Under the pieces are notes generated by a model. That model made no database searches and was not told the origin of the DNA. It saw nothing but the letters and a program-made list of their open reading frames with translations. A program made the translations under genes and the position numbers. From Bacillus sp. SD075 (GTDB lineage: Bacteria > Bacillota > Bacilli > Bacillales > DSM-1321), in the NCBI RefSeq assembly GCF_017355165.1, contig NZ_JADILK010000009.1, forward strand, positions 1 to 64,000: DNA of 64,000 nucleotides. Reading direction: 5' to 3'. Shown piece by piece: positions 56,832-64,000 of the stretch. The number at the start of each line of letters is the position of its first letter. The stretch's first letter is position 1.

Positions 56832-57861
56832 CCTTTTCAACCTCCTTAACTTTGACATTTTGATTCTTTATAAACTGTAATGCCCGATCAATCTCATCTT
56901 CATTTCCTATTATTTCAACAATTAAATTACCAAATGGGATGCCTTGTAACTCAGTAATATTGCCGAACAGAACGTTTATTTCCACATTAAACCTCTTCGC
57001 TATTTTTGAAACGATAGGCTGCCCAGAGCTCAATCCCAAAAAATCAATTTTAAAAATTCGGCTGAAATAAGCATCCTCATTGAGCAATCCATAAACACTT
57101 GATGGCACTTCATCGCGAACAACCGATCGAATGAAGTTACGTGTTGGTTCTGTTCGTGAACGGGCAAAAATATCGATCAGATTTCCTGATTCAATCACGC
57201 TCCCATCCTCCATCACTGCAACCCGATTACAAATTTCTTTAATCACTTCCATTTCGTGCGTGATAATTAGAATGGTAATTTTATATTCTTCATTTATCCG
57301 TTTCAACAGATTCAGGATTGATTTTGTTGTTTGTGGATCCAATGCCGATGTTGCTTCATCACATAATAAAATCGAAGGGTTTGTAGCCAAAGCACGGGCA
57401 ATCCCTACACGCTGCTTTTGTCCACCTGAAAGCTGATTTGGATAGTTCATTGCTTTGTCTTCTAGACCAACAAAGCGGAGAATCTCATTAACTCGTTCTT
57501 CAATCTCTTTTTTCTTTTTTTTACTTAACAATAATGGCATCGCCACATTATCAAAAACCGTTTTGGAATTTAGTAAATTAAAATGCTGAAAAATCATACC
57601 AATATTTTTCTTAGCTTCACGCAAATCTTTTTCAGACATCTTGGCAAGATTTTTTCCTTCTACAATCACTTCACCTGAAGTAGGATATTCCAGTAGATTC
57701 ACCGTTCTGATGAGTGTACTTTTTCCGGCCCCACTAAAACCGATAACCCCGAATATATCCCCTTTTTCAACGGTTATATTAATCTCCTTTAACGCTTCAA
57801 TTTTCTTCTCCCCGTCATCAAAAACTTTTGAAACCCGACGAAATTCTATCAAAGTGGCCAC
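56773..57861 (-). CDS. metN: Methionine-type ABC ATPase MetN
   Basis: A 362-residue ATPase with Walker A G-F-S-G-A-G-K-S-T, signature L-S-G-G-Q-K-Q-R, Walker B ILLCDEATSALDPQTT and a C-terminal NIL (ligand-sensing) domain. Its last 20 or so residues (KDGSKQRAHFKRLVGNAVHC) are outside the usual family end and are read in a different frame through the metP ribosome site and start, which suggests loss of an earlier stop. Confidence 0.88.
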   Translation of the reverse strand: MATLIEFRRVSKVFDDGEKKIEALKEINITVEKGDIFGVIGFSGAGKSTLIRTVNLLEYPTSGEVIVEGKNLAKMSEKDLREAKKNIGMIFQHFNLLNSKTVFDNVAMPLLLSKKKKKEIEERVNEILRFVGLEDKAMNYPNQLSGGQKQRVGIARALATNPSILLCDEATSALDPQTTKSILNLLKRINEEYKITILIITHEMEVIKEICNRVAVMEDGSVIESGNLIDIFARSRTEPTRNFIRSVVRDEVPSSVYGLLNEDAYFSRIFKIDFLGLSSGQPIVSKIAKRFNVEINVLFGNITELQGIPFGNLIVEIIGNEDEIDRALQFIKNQNVKVKEVEKDGSKQRAHFKRLVGNAVHC

Positions 57862-57896
57862 CTCCTCTTTTTAACTAACTTGGTAGATACCTCCCC

Positions 57897-58730
57897 TTAA
57901 AACGCTGGTACCACGGCTCCTTCATATTGATCTAAAATAAATTCTTTGACCTTTTCCGTCGTTAGTGCATTCGCAAGCTTTTGGATCGCCTTATCGTCCT
58001 TATTGTCTGGACGAGCAACTAAAATGTTAACATATGGTGAATCCTTCCCTTCAATTATCAGTGCATCATCAAGAGGTTTTAACCCTCCTTCCAGAGCATA
58101 GTTTGTGTTAATGGCCGATGCTTCCACATCATCTAGCGAGTGAACTAAAAGAGGGGAATCGACTGGAATGAATTCTATTTTTTTCGTATTTTTTATAATG
58201 TCCTCAATCGTATAATCCCCTGACTTAGAAGCATCCAACTCAATGATATTATTTGCCGCAAAAAGCTGTAACGATCGCGAAAAGTTTACTGGATCTTTCG
58301 GTACGGCTACTTTCGCTCCATTTGACAATTCACCTATAGACTTAATTTTTTTGGAATAGACACCAAATGGTTCAATATGTACACCCTTCACATTAACCAA
58401 ATTCAGACCACTATCTTTATTTACTTGTTCTAAGTAAGGGGTATGTTGAAAGAAGTTTGCATCCAATTCTTTGTCTGCTGTTTGTTGATTCGTTTGAATA
58501 CCATCCGTAGAAATCACTACATCCAGTTTCACGCCTTGTTTTTCTAAATCCGGTGCAATAAACTTCAAAATTTCTGCATGTGGTATTGAGGCTGCACTAA
58601 TTCTCAAAGTCACTTCCTCATCCTCGTCTCCTTTACTCTTCGATGCTGTTTGCTCATTACTTCCACAAGCTCCCAATATCAGCAATACTCCTGTTAAAAC
58701 CGTTACGGACAGCCATTTAATTTTCTTCAT
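57897..58730 (-). CDS. metQ: MetQ-type substrate-binding lipoprotein
   Basis: A 277-residue NlpA/MetQ-family lipoprotein with lipobox L-I-L-G-A-C, a short charged linker and blocks LDVVISTDGIQTNQQTADKELDANFFQHTPYLEQVNKDSG, GVYSKKIKSIGELSNGAKVAVPKDPVNFSRSLQLF and INTNYALEGGLKPLDDAL. It is the first gene of the metQ-N-P-Q string and lies 85 bases after ytmO. The spacing leaves no room for a SAM riboswitch. Confidence 0.88.
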   Translation of the reverse strand: MKKIKWLSVTVLTGVLLILGACGSNEQTASKSKGDEDEEVTLRISAASIPHAEILKFIAPDLEKQGVKLDVVISTDGIQTNQQTADKELDANFFQHTPYLEQVNKDSGLNLVNVKGVHIEPFGVYSKKIKSIGELSNGAKVAVPKDPVNFSRSLQLFAANNIIELDASKSGDYTIEDIIKNTKKIEFIPVDSPLLVHSLDDVEASAINTNYALEGGLKPLDDALIIEGKDSPYVNILVARPDNKDDKAIQKLANALTTEKVKEFILDQYEGAVVPAF

Positions 58731-58815
58731 TGTTTCTCGCTCCCTTTTCTATCCTTTTATATTGGAACAAATATTTTTCAGCTGCTTCATGCCCGCTGGA
58801 TCTTTTCTTTTCCTT

Positions 58816-59820
58816 CTATATGATAGTCTCTTCCCCTAAAAGAAGCGGACTCAACAACTGAAAGGATTGGATCCGTTCTGCCTCTGTTCGAAGCGGTGTA
58901 TGCAAAATAAATTCATCCACTTGAAAAACTTTCTGAAGTTCCTTTAAAATCCCGTTAACATATCCTGGAGTCCCAGCAATAACACTTGCGGTCTGCTCTT
59001 CTATTTCGTAAGCTTCACCAGCCTGCTTCTCAAATGACTCAGCCTGCTCACGTGATTGAACAGTCAGCGTCCAGCCACTTTGTAGATGAACTTTAACTAG
59101 TTTGTGCTCGCTTGCCAGCTTCTCTGCTTTTTGTTGGGTAAGAGCTGCCACAACCGCTACTGATACGATAAAACGACCTTCTGGGTACTTGCTTCGGTAA
59201 GCAGAAGACGCTTCATACAGCATGGTATCATCACTATTAATAAATCTGGCGAATACAAAATCCATTCCGAGGTTAGCGGCTAGTTCAGCGCTTTCTGAAC
59301 TTGCACCAAGCAGAAAGGTTTCTGGCTTTTCAGGCGGTATCGGTGTTGCTTGAATACCAGAGAGCAAGTGATCACCTTTGATTGAATTTTCAATTATTTT
59401 TTGCAATAATGATGCACGTTCCCCAAAATCTTTTCCATCATTCACAGTTCCAAATTGTAAAGCCTTTGTTGATAAAGGAAATCCACCTGGTGCTTTACCA
59501 ATGCCTAGATCTACCCTGCCCGGGGCAAGAGTGGATAAAACATGAAAATTTTCAGCGACTTTATAAGGACTGTAGTGCTGAAGCATGACACCTCCCGAAC
59601 CTACACGAATGGATGTGGTTTTCGATAACAAATAAGAAATTAATACTTCCGGTGAAGACCCAGCAACTTGTTCCATATGATGATGTTCCGATACCCAAAA
59701 GCGGGTATATCCCCATTCTTCTGCTTTTTGAGCTAGATTTACGGTTTGCTTAAGTGCATCAACTGCCGAATTCCCAGGAAAAATGGGGCTTTGATCTAAT
59801 ATTCCAAGCTTAAAACTCAT
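58816..59820 (-). CDS. ytmO: Luciferase-like monooxygenase, YtmO type
   Basis: A 334-residue LLM-class oxidoreductase: LGILDQSPIFPGNSAVDALKQTVNLAQKAEEWGYTRFWVSEHHHMEQVAGSSPEVL is the YtmO/YwcH sub-group start, and IRVGSGGVMLQHYSPYKVAENFHVLSTLAPGRVDLGIGKAPGGF follows. B. subtilis YtmO has the same length and sits in the operon for S-substituted cysteine use. GGAGAG precedes the ATG. It is the first gene after the promoter at 59891-59920. Confidence 0.88.
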   Translation of the reverse strand: MSFKLGILDQSPIFPGNSAVDALKQTVNLAQKAEEWGYTRFWVSEHHHMEQVAGSSPEVLISYLLSKTTSIRVGSGGVMLQHYSPYKVAENFHVLSTLAPGRVDLGIGKAPGGFPLSTKALQFGTVNDGKDFGERASLLQKIIENSIKGDHLLSGIQATPIPPEKPETFLLGASSESAELAANLGMDFVFARFINSDDTMLYEASSAYRSKYPEGRFIVSVAVVAALTQQKAEKLASEHKLVKVHLQSGWTLTVQSREQAESFEKQAGEAYEIEEQTASVIAGTPGYVNGILKELQKVFQVDEFILHTPLRTEAERIQSFQLLSPLLLGEETII

Positions 59821-59890
59821 ATGACTTTCTCTCCAATCATTAATACCAAGTTAACAAATCGAATTAGTTGTTTTAATGTAATTGAAATTC

Positions 59891-59920
59891 ATCCTAACAT
59901 TGTAAACAAGCACTTGACAA
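59891..59920 (-). promoter_or_regulatory. Promoter of the ytmO-met-ytnJ string
   Basis: On the minus strand TTGTCA (59920-59915), an 18-base spacer and TAGGAT (59896-59891), about 70 bases before the ytmO start. Confidence 0.5.
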
Positions 59921-59928
59921 CACCTTAT

Positions 59929-59970
59929 TTGATAGAAAAATTTATTTTATTGATAAAAAAATTCTATCAA
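59929..59970. promoter_or_regulatory. Inverted repeat upstream of the ytmO promoter
   Basis: TTGATAGAA (59929-59937) and TTCTATCAA (59962-59970) are exact inverse complements 24 bases apart, just upstream of the -35. This is a suitable place for an activator of the LysR kind, which controls the homologous genes in B. subtilis; the assignment is inference. Confidence 0.4.
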
Positions 59971-60074
59971 TTGCTTATGAATTTGGAATGCCCATGCCTA
60001 ATAATTAACCATGCTCTCGCCTATCAGGGTTTGAAATCCATTCTTCTTACCGATAATATCAGAATAGGATTCAT

Positions 60075-60270
60075 CAATGAGCGGAAGAGAAAAGGAGAGG
60101 AGCCTATGAGAAGCTGGAATGAAAGAATGAAGAGCGGCTATGTTTGGAAGGTAAAATGGGGGAATGTTCGCATCATGACTATGCTGGAAATCAAGTTGGA
60201 ACGAAACCCTTTGGAATGACAACAACAAAGGTGGTAGCACGAAATCATGTCTGGCACCTTTGCATGTATG
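60075..60270 (+). ncRNA. Decayed or orphan T-box leader
   Basis: AAGGTGGTAGCACG (60228-60241) matches the T-box consensus AGGGTGGNACCGCG at 11 of 13 fixed positions. Upstream, GGAGAGGAG and ATGAGAAGCTGG resemble the stem I elements of T-box leaders (GGAGAGTAG, ATAGAGAGCTGG). CAAAGGTG (60226) can pair with CACCTTTG (60255-60262) as an antiterminator-like stem, but the expected terminator second strand and T run are absent, and no plus-strand gene follows; the next gene is on the minus strand and convergent. Confidence 0.5.
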
Positions 60271-60271
60271 T

Positions 60272-61414
60272 TTACCACTTATCATGGTTATATAATAAAT
60301 CCTTGGCACTTTCAGATAAAAAATGAGCGGCTTTAATAATGGATTTTTCATCAACAGTAAAAGCTGGGTGATGCCAATCTTCGTTTCCGTTTGTACCAAA
60401 AAAGGCGAAAGTACCGGGGATATGTTGAAGGTAATAAGCGAAATCTTCACCACCTATTGATGGTTCTGGCTTGATTACATGTAATGATTGCTCCAAAGCA
60501 GACTTGCGTGCCATCTCTGTGACTGCCGGATGATTAAGAAGAGCGGGCGGTCCAGGAAACCAACCAATCTCAACTTCCTGTGAAAAAGCAGCTGCAATAT
60601 GATGCACAATCGAATAAAACTTATCCTTTACTTCTTCGCGGATTGTAGATTCAAAGGTTCGAATCGTTCCTTCCAGTATTATGTCACCCGGAATTACATT
60701 CCAAGTGTTTCCGCCTGTTATTCTCGTAACACTCACCACAGCACTCTCTAATGGCGATACATTCCGGCTGACGATGGTTTGAAGAGCGGTAATAACCTGG
60801 GCCGCTGCCGCTATTGGATCTTTTCCGTTTTGAGGGATGGCCGCGTGGCTCCCCTTTCCTTGAAGAACAATATGAAAACGGTCCACTGCCGCCATTAACG
60901 GACCATCTCTTATCCCAATGGTTCCTACAGGCAAATTCGGTTTATTGTGCAGACCAATCACAGCCGCTACATCGTCAATTTGACCATCTTTTATAACATG
61001 CACCGCTCCGCCGCCTAATTCTTCTGCGGGTTGAAAAAGCAATCGCACTGTCCCGCACAACTCTGATTGATATTCTTTTAAAAGGTAGGCAGCACCTATT
61101 GCAGCTGCCGTATGAAAATCATGGCCACAAGCATGCATAACTCCTTTTACTTTCGAAGCAAATGGAAGCCCGGTTCGTTCCTCAATCGGAAGAGCATCTA
61201 TATCCGCCCTTATGGCTACTGTCGGTCCGGGTTTGTCACCCTTTATATCTGCAAAAACACCTGTTTTCAATCCAGTATGACGGATCTCAATGCCCTCTTC
61301 CTCGAGCCACGCTTGTATCGATTTTGTCGTTTCAAATTCTTCATTTGATAACTCCGGATATTGATGTAAATGGCGCCGTATCGATATTAAGCGCTTTTCC
61401 AGCTCTCGACTCAT
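60272..61414 (-). CDS. M20 family amidohydrolase (aminoacylase, YtnL-like)
   Basis: An M20D di-metal amidohydrolase of about 380 residues. Metal ligands are visible: H-A-C-G-H-D-F-H (Cys, His), Q-P-A-E-E-L-G-G-G (Glu-Glu), G-L-H-N-K-P-N and I-G-G-E-D-F-A-Y near the end. The dimerisation part lies at about residues 180-290. Such enzymes remove acyl groups from N-acyl amino acids; in the YtmI-type pathway an N-acetyl-cysteine derivative would be the substrate, in keeping with the acetyltransferase gene 14 bases upstream. An ATG is open at 61450, but GGAGGGG with seven bases of spacing favours the ATG at 61414. Confidence 0.85.
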   Translation of the reverse strand: MSRELEKRLISIRRHLHQYPELSNEEFETTKSIQAWLEEEGIEIRHTGLKTGVFADIKGDKPGPTVAIRADIDALPIEERTGLPFASKVKGVMHACGHDFHTAAAIGAAYLLKEYQSELCGTVRLLFQPAEELGGGAVHVIKDGQIDDVAAVIGLHNKPNLPVGTIGIRDGPLMAAVDRFHIVLQGKGSHAAIPQNGKDPIAAAAQVITALQTIVSRNVSPLESAVVSVTRITGGNTWNVIPGDIILEGTIRTFESTIREEVKDKFYSIVHHIAAAFSQEVEIGWFPGPPALLNHPAVTEMARKSALEQSLHVIKPEPSIGGEDFAYYLQHIPGTFAFFGTNGNEDWHHPAFTVDEKSIIKAAHFLSESAKDLLYNHDKW

Positions 61415-61428
61415 ATAGTCCCCTCCTT

Positions 61429-61938
61429 CTATAAATCTAAGCGATAGCATTTTACTAATATATCCTGATTTTTAAATTCTTTCGTTCGATCCCGTTTAAA
61501 GCCAAACCATTCATATAGTTTAATGGCTTTATGCATCTTATCAGTAGAGTGTAGATACAAACTAGCCGCACCCTGCGATTTTGCATAATTTACACTGGCT
61601 TTTAATAATTCCTGCGCGATACCGCGCCCCCTTGATTCAGGATGAACGGCCAATAACCGAATGATTGGTGAAAAAATCCCAAGTTCCGGCTTTTCATATG
61701 CTTTTTCAGAGGACTGAAAAAGCTGTAATGTACCAAGGATATCCTGATTGCACTTTGCAACCAACACCTTATCAACATGTGGATTATCCACCGAGGATTC
61801 AATATTTTTTAAATATCCTTCCCAAGCTTCCGGGTCCGAATATTCATGTTCATATTGTTGATAACTTTCTACCAATAAGCGGCGAACCGTCTCTTTATCT
61901 TCTTCAATCAATTCATCGACTACGATTGTATTAAACAT
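61429..61938 (-). CDS. GNAT-family acetyltransferase (YtmI-like position)
   Basis: A 169-residue GNAT enzyme. Seen: VLVAKCNQDILGTLQLF, the acetyl-CoA motif L-A-V-H-P-E-S-R-G-R-G-I-A-Q-E-L-L at about residues 97-113, and the end LHSTDKMHKAIKLYEWFGFKRD. AAAGGAGG precedes the ATG. In the homologous B. subtilis operon the first enzyme (YtmI) acetylates the S-substituted cysteine; position between the transporter and amidohydrolase suggests the same here. Confidence 0.8.
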   Translation of the reverse strand: MFNTIVVDELIEEDKETVRRLLVESYQQYEHEYSDPEAWEGYLKNIESSVDNPHVDKVLVAKCNQDILGTLQLFQSSEKAYEKPELGIFSPIIRLLAVHPESRGRGIAQELLKASVNYAKSQGAASLYLHSTDKMHKAIKLYEWFGFKRDRTKEFKNQDILVKCYRLDL

Positions 61939-61960
61939 ACGTCCTCCTTTGGCCCTTCAT

Positions 61961-62731
61961 TTAATTGGCCCTTTCTTCTAAAAATGGTACGGAAAAATCT
62001 CTTGATATCCGATTTAAAAATTGTCTTGTTCGCTCTTCCTTTGGGGCATTGAAAATTTCCAATGGTGACCCTTCTTCTACAATGACCCCGCCATCCATGA
62101 AAAGAACGCGATCCGATATCTCTTTAGCAAAACTCATTTCATGGGTTACAATCACCATCGTGATGCCTTCCTCTGCAATTGCTTTTATGACAGAAAGCAC
62201 CTCCCCAACCAACTCTGGGTCGAGTGCCGACGTTGGCTCGTCAAATAGAATGACCTTCGGATTTAAAGCAAGTGCCCTGGTAATTCCAACCCGTTGCTGT
62301 TGACCTCCTGACAATTGCGAAGGGAAATAGTTATGCTTATCTCCCAAACCCACCTTTTCCAATAACAGCTCGCTTTCCCGTTTCGCTTCGGCTTTCTTAT
62401 ATTTTTTTGTAACAATTAACCCTTCCATTACATTTTCCAAAACAGTTTTATGAGCAAATAAGTTATAATGCTGAAAAACCATCGCCGATTGTCTCCTAAG
62501 GGACAAGATTTGCCTTTTAGTCGCCTTCTTGGACTTCACCTGTATATCTCCCACTTGAACGATTCCCTCATCTGGTTTCTCCAAAAAATTCAAGCATCTA
62601 AGCAGGGTGGTTTTCCCAGATCCACTTGGTCCTAGAATGGTAACCACTTCTCCCTTGCCTATTTTCAAATTAATTCCTTTTAAAACCGGATGCTGGTTAA
62701 ATGATTTTTTTATATCTTTTAAATAAATCAT
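61961..62731 (-). CDS. tcyN: Cystine-type ABC ATPase (TcyN-like)
   Basis: A 256-residue ATPase: Walker [11 protein letters not shown]-loop [13 protein letters not shown], signature L-S-G-G-Q-Q-Q-R, Walker [15 protein letters not shown], switch His in VVTHE. It overlaps the permease stop as ATGA. With the two permeases it matches the tcyL-M-N part of the B. subtilis cystine and S-compound importer. Binding-protein genes (tcyJ, tcyK) are not in the window and may lie past the right edge. Confidence 0.85.
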   Translation of the reverse strand: MIYLKDIKKSFNQHPVLKGINLKIGKGEVVTILGPSGSGKTTLLRCLNFLEKPDEGIVQVGDIQVKSKKATKRQILSLRRQSAMVFQHYNLFAHKTVLENVMEGLIVTKKYKKAEAKRESELLLEKVGLGDKHNYFPSQLSGGQQQRVGITRALALNPKVILFDEPTSALDPELVGEVLSVIKAIAEEGITMVIVTHEMSFAKEISDRVLFMDGGVIVEEGSPLEIFNAPKEERTRQFLNRISRDFSVPFLEERAN

Positions 62732-63438
62732 TGTACTCCTCCTCGATTATAGGCAGTGGCCTTTTTCTCAATTAAAAACGATAGCCCCTCTGCAATGATT
62801 GTGAGCCCCCAATAAATTAAACCAGCAGCGATAAAAGACTCCAAAAATTTCAAATTGGTGGATGCAACAATATTGGCTGCTCCTGTCATTTCCTTTTGCG
62901 ATACAATGAAAGCAATGGATGACGTATGCAGAAATCCAATGAAAATATTCGTGAAATTCGGGATGGACTGAGCAATGGCCTGTGGCAATACAATTCGCGT
63001 CATGGCTTGAAACGAATTCATACCCACGGAATAGGCTGCCTCCATTTGGCCATTGGAGACACTGATAATGCCCGATCTGAATATTTCCGAGAAATAAGCA
63101 CCCGCACTCAACGATAAGGCGGTTAAGACAAATAAAATAATCGGAATGGAATTAGATTGTATACCCAAATCAAATTTCTTAGAAATTTGATCGATTAATA
63201 ATGGAAAACCGAAATAAATGAGCATTATGTGCATGATAATCGGTGTTCCTCTAAAGAAGGAAACATAACCATTTGCAACTTCACATAGAAATTTCACTTT
63301 ATATATCCTAATCAAGGCAACAGCGAGACCGATAATAAAACCTGCAAGAAGGGGAAGTATCGTTAAGGTAAGTGTGATCGGAAGTGCTTTAATAATCTCC
63401 TTAAAAGCAGTCCAAATAAATAGAATATCAATCGTCAA
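62728..63438 (-). CDS. tcyM: Cystine-type ABC permease (TcyM-like)
   Basis: A 236-residue permease with five spans, the family motif [14 protein letters not shown] at about residues 57-70 and the EAA loop [24 protein letters not shown]. Encoded 20 bases after the TcyL-like permease; the two would form the heterodimeric channel. Confidence 0.85.
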   Translation of the reverse strand: MTIDILFIWTAFKEIIKALPITLTLTILPLLAGFIIGLAVALIRIYKVKFLCEVANGYVSFFRGTPIIMHIMLIYFGFPLLIDQISKKFDLGIQSNSIPIILFVLTALSLSAGAYFSEIFRSGIISVSNGQMEAAYSVGMNSFQAMTRIVLPQAIAQSIPNFTNIFIGFLHTSSIAFIVSQKEMTGAANIVASTNLKFLESFIAAGLIYWGLTIIAEGLSFLIEKKATAYNRGGVQ

Positions 63439-63458
63439 GGCCTTCCCTCCTCCTTTTG

Positions 63459-64000
63459 TTATCCCGTAACAGACACATCAACAGTTTGATGCCGATTAAG
63501 GCGGTTTTCATAAAGTCTGAAAATCCCCTCAAACAATAGCACGACTGCATAATAGATAACAGCTAATGTGAGATAGACTTCGAGAGCATGTGCAGTTGCA
63601 GCAATTAATGTCTCTCCCCTACCCATCATATCCATTACGCCGATGGTAAAGGCAAGTGAGGTATCCTTCAAGGATCCGATAATTGAGTTTGCGATATTCG
63701 GGAAAGCGATCCGTATTGCCTGAGGAAGCACAATTCGAAAAAAACTTTGACGATTATTCATACCAACAGAATAGGCTGCTTCCGTTTGCCCATAATCGAC
63801 AGCCTTAATCGCGCCTCGGAATATTTCTGCGAAATGCGCCCCATTACTTAATGCATAAGTAATAATGACAAAATACAGAGCATCCATTCTTGAAATATCA
63901 ATATTAATGAACAAAAGGATTGCAGGCAGTCCATAAAAAACTAAAAATAATTGTATTAAAATAGGCGTTCCCCGAATGAATGAAATATACAAAATGACAA
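63459..64000 (-). CDS. tcyL: Cystine-type ABC permease (TcyL-like), cut by window edge
   Basis: The reading frame runs on past 64000, so the N-terminal part (about 60 residues) is outside. Seen: V-I-L-Y-I-S-F-I-R-G-T-P-I-L-I-Q-L-F-L-V-F-Y-G-L-P and the EAA loop [24 protein letters not shown]. Same family as the next gene and its likely partner. Confidence 0.85.
   Translation of the reverse strand, partial: VILYISFIRGTPILIQLFLVFYGLPAILLFINIDISRMDALYFVIITYALSNGAHFAEIFRGAIKAVDYGQTEAAYSVGMNNRQSFFRIVLPQAIRIAFPNIANSIIGSLKDTSLAFTIGVMDMMGRGETLIAATAHALEVYLTLAVIYYAVVLLFEGIFRLYENRLNRHQTVDVSVTG

Larger units (their letters stand above)
59821..60271. other. Intergenic region between ytmO and the amidohydrolase gene
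   Basis: Contains the ytmO promoter, its upstream inverted repeat and, on the plus strand, a T-box-like leader (60075-60270). The overlapping open frames on both strands have no codon or domain signal. Confidence 0.5.

Noticed and set aside
58731..58815. SAM riboswitch before the met-type importer
   Set aside because: Only 85 bases separate ytmO and metQ, too short for an S-box, and no conserved core was seen.
59821..60219. 132-codon plus-strand frame and the overlapping 151-codon minus-strand frame (59998-60453)
   Set aside because: No domain signal, poor codon pattern; the plus-strand part is better explained by the T-box-like leader and the minus-strand one overlaps the amidohydrolase gene end.

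Overview
The window looks like a chromosome segment of a low-GC, spore-forming Bacillales bacterium. Gene content (GlcU/Gdh, YtmO/YtnJ/Tcy organosulfur genes, YxlEFG-type ABC operon, YxeA/FtsX module, DUF4309 protein) is typical of Bacillus sensu lato. The family combination, plus an NRPS cluster that I recall being common there, points to the Peribacillus simplex/frigoritolerans group. This placement is inference.

Region 1 (1-6.2 kb) is a loose mosaic: an NlpC/P60 protein that has lost its catalytic residues, an aminotransferase, an NAD-dependent epimerase, a GNAT enzyme, a DUF4309 protein and several decayed fragments (a membrane transporter tail, a DinB tail). Region 2 (6.3-8.7 kb) is a complete polar amino-acid ABC importer operon (binding protein, permease, ATPase). 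Region 3 (8.7-15.9 kb) holds an MFS efflux pump and a peptide-sensing module: an OmpR-type regulator and sensor kinase facing a convergent FtsX-type ABC transporter operon with a YxeA-like lipoprotein-sized partner. A direct repeat with a 22-bp period lies in front of the transporter operon. Region 4 (16-19.7 kb) has a C45-type acyltransferase, a kilobase of gene decay that includes a broken copy of the NRPS thioesterase, and a multi-TM transporter.

Region 5 (19.8-45.3 kb, minus strand) is the main feature: a single NRPS operon running PPTase, membrane protein, NRPS-1 (A-T-C-A-T-E-C), free-standing T, NRPS-2 (T-like, C-A-T-E), NRPS-3 (C-T-T-C-A-T-E-C), NRPS-4 (A-T-R) and type II thioesterase. 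It codes for seven condensation modules in line but only five adenylation domains: modules 3 and 5 have no A domain. The order of LCL and DCL condensation domains matches the placement of the three epimerases, so the line can be read as co-linear. An amino-terminal A-T start and a terminal reductase predict a heptapeptide aldehyde that could close to a macrocyclic imine, as in koranimine. Region 6 (45.5-51.1 kb) follows with a solitary IS3-type OrfA, a five-gene operon coding two ABC transporters, and a divergent winged-helix regulator. The NRPS promoter and the ABC promoter share an almost identical palindromic operator, so they are probably one regulon.

Region 7 (51.3-53.9 kb) has a thioredoxin-fold protein and the glcU-gdh pair. 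Region 8 (53.9-64 kb, minus strand) is an organosulfur uptake and use locus: Tcy-type permeases and ATPase, acetyltransferase, M20 amidohydrolase, two flavin-dependent monooxygenases (YtmO, YtnJ type) and a methionine-type ABC importer with two binding proteins. An apparently orphaned T-box leader lies on the opposite strand inside it. No rRNA, tRNA or CRISPR array was seen.
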